Source of the DNA: an uncultured Acetatifactor sp.
Lineage (GTDB): Bacteria > Bacillota > Clostridia > Lachnospirales > Lachnospiraceae
NCBI GenBank assembly: GCA_910586435.1
Contig: CAJUGT010000096.1
Span: 1 to 15,360, forward strand
DNA: 15,360 nt
Direction of reading: 5' to 3'
The position numbers were made by a program, and so were the translations under genes. The notes below the pieces were generated by a model. The model was not told where the DNA came from. It saw only the letters and a program-made list of their open reading frames with translations, and searched no databases. Positions 13,146 to 15,360 of this stretch are shown piece after piece (the first letter of the stretch is position 1; each line of letters opens with the position of its first letter).

Positions 13146-15173
13146 TTATTGAATGCGGAATTGGCCAATGAGGTTGTTCAGAGTTCTTGCCTGGTTTGAC
13201 AATTGGGTGGAAACAGCGGCGCTTTCTTCCGCTGCGGCAGAATTGGCTTCGATGACTCTGGAAACCTCTTTGATTCTGTTTTCTACGGACACAATCATTT
13301 CCGATTGCTGTATGCTGGCAGAAGAAATTTCATCCATGAGTATTTTGATGGATTGAATACATTCATTGATAACCTGCATGGCGGAAATGGCCAGATTGGT
13401 GGATTCCGTACCTGTTTTTACATCATTGATGGAACGGCTGATGAGCAGGCTTGTATCTCTTACGGCTTCCGAAGATTTGGCTGCCAGGCTTCTGACTTCT
13501 TCGGAGACAACGGAGAATCCGGCGCCTGCCTCGCCTGCCCGGCCTGCTTCGATGGCAGCGTTTAGGGAGAGGATATTTGTCTGTAGGGCAATATCCTCAA
13601 TTGTTTTTATAATACTCACAATTTGAGCAGAGGATTTATCTATATTTTTTGTGGAAATAACCAGCTGTTCCATTTTCGCGTCAGCTTCCGCTGCGTAACC
13701 CGTAGCCCTGTCAACGAGGTTGCTGGCATTGCTGCAGCGCACAGCACTATTTTGGATTTGAGTAGTCATATCCGTGATATTGGATACAAGTCCATTGATG
13801 GAAAGTTTCTGCTGCGCCGTGCCCTGGGATAATTCCTGGGCGCCGGAGGAGACATGGTTTGCGCCATTGTCTACCTGGCTGGCGATCTGGGTAATATCGT
13901 ACATAACTTTGGTCAGATGAGTGCGGATGCTCTTCAGGCTTTCTGCCAGGACCTTAAAATCGCCAATGTAATAGGCTTCATTTTTGGTCACGTTAACGGC
14001 AATATTGCCCTTTGCCATTTCTCCCAGAATTCTGCCAATATCCTCTATTGTTTTGCGCAGACAGTCACAGACATGGTGGATTGTCTGCGCTATCATGCCG
14101 ATTTCGTCTTTTCTGCCATAAAAGGGTTTCAAATCCAGGTCGGCGGAAAGTTCCAGGCTGCCAAGACGTCCAATGGCACGTTCCACAATCATAAGCTCCC
14201 GACCTTCCCGGTAAATACTCAATAATGTGACAGCAATGATAACTGCCGTAACAATTGCGCATAGTACACCTACCGTAGCGCGGATTGTTGTCACTTCCTG
14301 GTAGACTTCCGCCACACTGTCATGAACCATGAAAACCCAGTTCCGGTCTTCCAGATATTTATAAACAACAAGCTGCTCGGCGCCTTTTTCGTTCTGATAG
14401 GAATAGGTACCTGCCTGCGTGTCACCGTTTGCCTTGATCCGACGGATGATTTCCAGATAGCCTTTGTCCGTTGTTTCAGTATTCAACAGGGATTCATCCG
14501 GATGATATAAGTATGTTCCTGTCTCCACATTGAGAAATACATATTCGCTGTGGGGCAGGCCCTCAATATTTAAGTCCAGTAACACATCCATTAACCGGCT
14601 GGCGTAAACGCCGGCCCCCACATAACCAATGCACTTCTGGTTGTCAAAAAGCGGATAATACATGGAAAGTATCATGCTGCCGGTCCCGGGAGATTTCATG
14701 ATTCCCAGATTGGTCAATTCCGGATCGGACAATATGGTATCCCGGAAGCTGTCCAGAGACGCTCCGGTTCGGGTGGTTATCCCGATAGCGTTTGGGGAAG
14801 TATGTGTCAAAACATAGGTGTCGGGGGTACCAATGTATAACCCCTCAAAAATTCCTTTCACTGCTGCGAAATCTTCCGTATATTTTTGGCCTTTCTCAAT
14901 AAGAGTGGGGTCCTCCGGGTTCATCAGGAGGTCATGGACTTCACTGCCCAACGCAAAAGCTTTCATATATTCTTCCGCAGAAGACACATAGTCGTTTATA
15001 ATGGAGGCTCTGGATTCCACAGCATCAATCATCTGATTGGTTATGTTATTCTGTACTATGGAAGAAATGCGGTCGGATACAGTGAACCAGAGTAAAAGCA
15101 TACCCAGAATGGTAATTGCGGTGGTTATAATGCCCATTCGGGTTGCAAGCTTACGATTTTGTAGGAATTTCAT
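13146..15173 (-). CDS. Methyl-accepting chemotaxis protein with dCache-type sensor
   Basis: The 675-residue transmembrane receptor has its first membrane helix at about 13-33. An extracellular Cache-type sensor follows (about 35-295; YPLFDNQKCIGYVGAGVYAS and YVFLNVETGTYLYHPDE are typical strands), then a second helix (about 300-321), a HAMP region (about 322-385) and a long cytoplasmic coiled coil. The conserved signalling tip spans about 525-565, with IALQTNILSLNAAIEAGRAG and SEEVRSLAAKS. It would detect a small ligand and control the CheA kinase via CheW at the cell pole. There is no C-terminal CheR/CheB pentapeptide. The start is the ATG at 15173-15171, because AAGGAG (plus strand 15180-15185) lies 6 bases before it. 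An ATG seven codons earlier (15194) lacks such a site. It is transcribed alone, convergent with the sigma operon. Ligand is unknown. Confidence 0.93.
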   Translation of the reverse strand: MKFLQNRKLATRMGIITTAITILGMLLLWFTVSDRISSIVQNNITNQMIDAVESRASIINDYVSSAEEYMKAFALGSEVHDLLMNPEDPTLIEKGQKYTEDFAAVKGIFEGLYIGTPDTYVLTHTSPNAIGITTRTGASLDSFRDTILSDPELTNLGIMKSPGTGSMILSMYYPLFDNQKCIGYVGAGVYASRLMDVLLDLNIEGLPHSEYVFLNVETGTYLYHPDESLLNTETTDKGYLEIIRRIKANGDTQAGTYSYQNEKGAEQLVVYKYLEDRNWVFMVHDSVAEVYQEVTTIRATVGVLCAIVTAVIIAVTLLSIYREGRELMIVERAIGRLGSLELSADLDLKPFYGRKDEIGMIAQTIHHVCDCLRKTIEDIGRILGEMAKGNIAVNVTKNEAYYIGDFKVLAESLKSIRTHLTKVMYDITQIASQVDNGANHVSSGAQELSQGTAQQKLSINGLVSNITDMTTQIQNSAVRCSNASNLVDRATGYAAEADAKMEQLVISTKNIDKSSAQIVSIIKTIEDIALQTNILSLNAAIEAGRAGEAGAGFSVVSEEVRSLAAKSSEAVRDTSLLISRSINDVKTGTESTNLAISAMQVINECIQSIKILMDEISSASIQQSEMIVSVENRIKEVSRVIEANSAAAEESAAVSTQLSNQARTLNNLIGQFRIQ

Positions 15174-15179
15174 AAGTTT

Positions 15180-15185
15180 CTCCTT
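15180..15185 (-). promoter_or_regulatory. Ribosome binding site deciding the chemoreceptor start
   Basis: AAGGAG on the minus strand, 6 bases upstream of ATG 15173, lies inside the longer frame that starts at 15194, so the shorter protein is preferred. Confidence 0.7.
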
Positions 15186-15215
15186 TTTAAACATATAAAA
15201 TATTTTGCACGGATA

Positions 15216-15244
15216 ATTTTAGCATAAGTCCTCATCCATTTCAA
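15216..15244 (-). promoter_or_regulatory. Sigma-A promoter of the chemoreceptor gene
   Basis: On the minus strand TTGAAA (15239-15244), a 17-bp spacer and TAAAAT (15216-15221), preceded by a TGn extension, form a good housekeeping promoter about 40 bases before the start codon. No sigma-28 (motility) type elements are obvious. Confidence 0.68.
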
Positions 15245-15360
15245 GTTGTATCTTTCAAGGTTTACTGTTCATCCCCGATAGTGCCAGGTGGGGGGCGAAT
15301 TTGCGAAAGGGACGGCGTCCGGGGCATGGGGGGTTACGTTCGGCTCGGGCAACGCCTCCG

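Noticed and set aside
15280..15360. GC-rich right end as a gene or repeat
   Set aside because: Only short runs such as GGGGGG and GC-rich stretches are seen and the sequence is cut by the window edge, so no call is justified.

Overview
The window reads as chromosomal DNA of a low-to-mid GC Gram-positive anaerobe, most likely a gut Clostridia member of the Lachnospiraceae type. This rests on AGGAGG-type ribosome sites throughout, GHKL/LytTR two-component genes, tandem ABC exporters, an RsgI-like anti-sigma factor, a large Cache-type chemoreceptor and a bacterial Suppressor-of-fused protein. No ribosomal RNA, tRNA or CRISPR array was seen. Species assignment is inference.

Left end (1-1323). 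A palindromic element (1-111) leads into an AT-rich two-gene cassette, a stand-alone receiver domain (132-554) overlapping by ATGA a PIN-domain ribonuclease-like gene (551-1135). Its composition and codon use differ from everything to the right, so it looks acquired. Stem-loops (1197-1257) separate it from a GNAT acetyltransferase (1324-1866).

Signalling and export (1912-9862). A LytTR response regulator (1912-2664) and a GHKL sensor kinase (2676-3863) are followed by a long intergenic region. That region holds a 21-bp-phased direct repeat upstream of a -10 box, as expected for a LytTR-activated promoter, and then a 38-codon small ORF (4277-4393) with its own ribosome site. Two full-size ABC exporter half-transporters follow (4412-6265 and 6371-8296) and would form a heterodimer. 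Past a structured repeat element and a good sigma-A promoter lies a SUFU-domain protein with an extra C-terminal region (8594-9862), a family known among bacterial immunity proteins. My working model is a kinase/regulator pair inducing a small peptide and its dedicated exporter, with the SUFU protein possibly adjacent immunity. The peptide and immunity roles are hypotheses.

Right half (9863-15360). A well-formed promoter precedes a cytoplasmic GH28 polygalacturonase-like enzyme (10097-11347). Next is an 83-residue secreted protein with a perfect six-residue cysteine repeat and His-rich ends (11506-11757), closed by a strong hairpin. After it come an ECF-type sigma factor (11857-12336) and a translationally coupled one-pass membrane anti-sigma factor (12333-13076) whose extracellular tail is also His-rich. 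This suggests a metal- or envelope-stress-responsive unit. A methyl-accepting chemotaxis receptor runs on the minus strand (13146-15173) from its own promoter (15216-15244). From 15245 to the end I see no gene.
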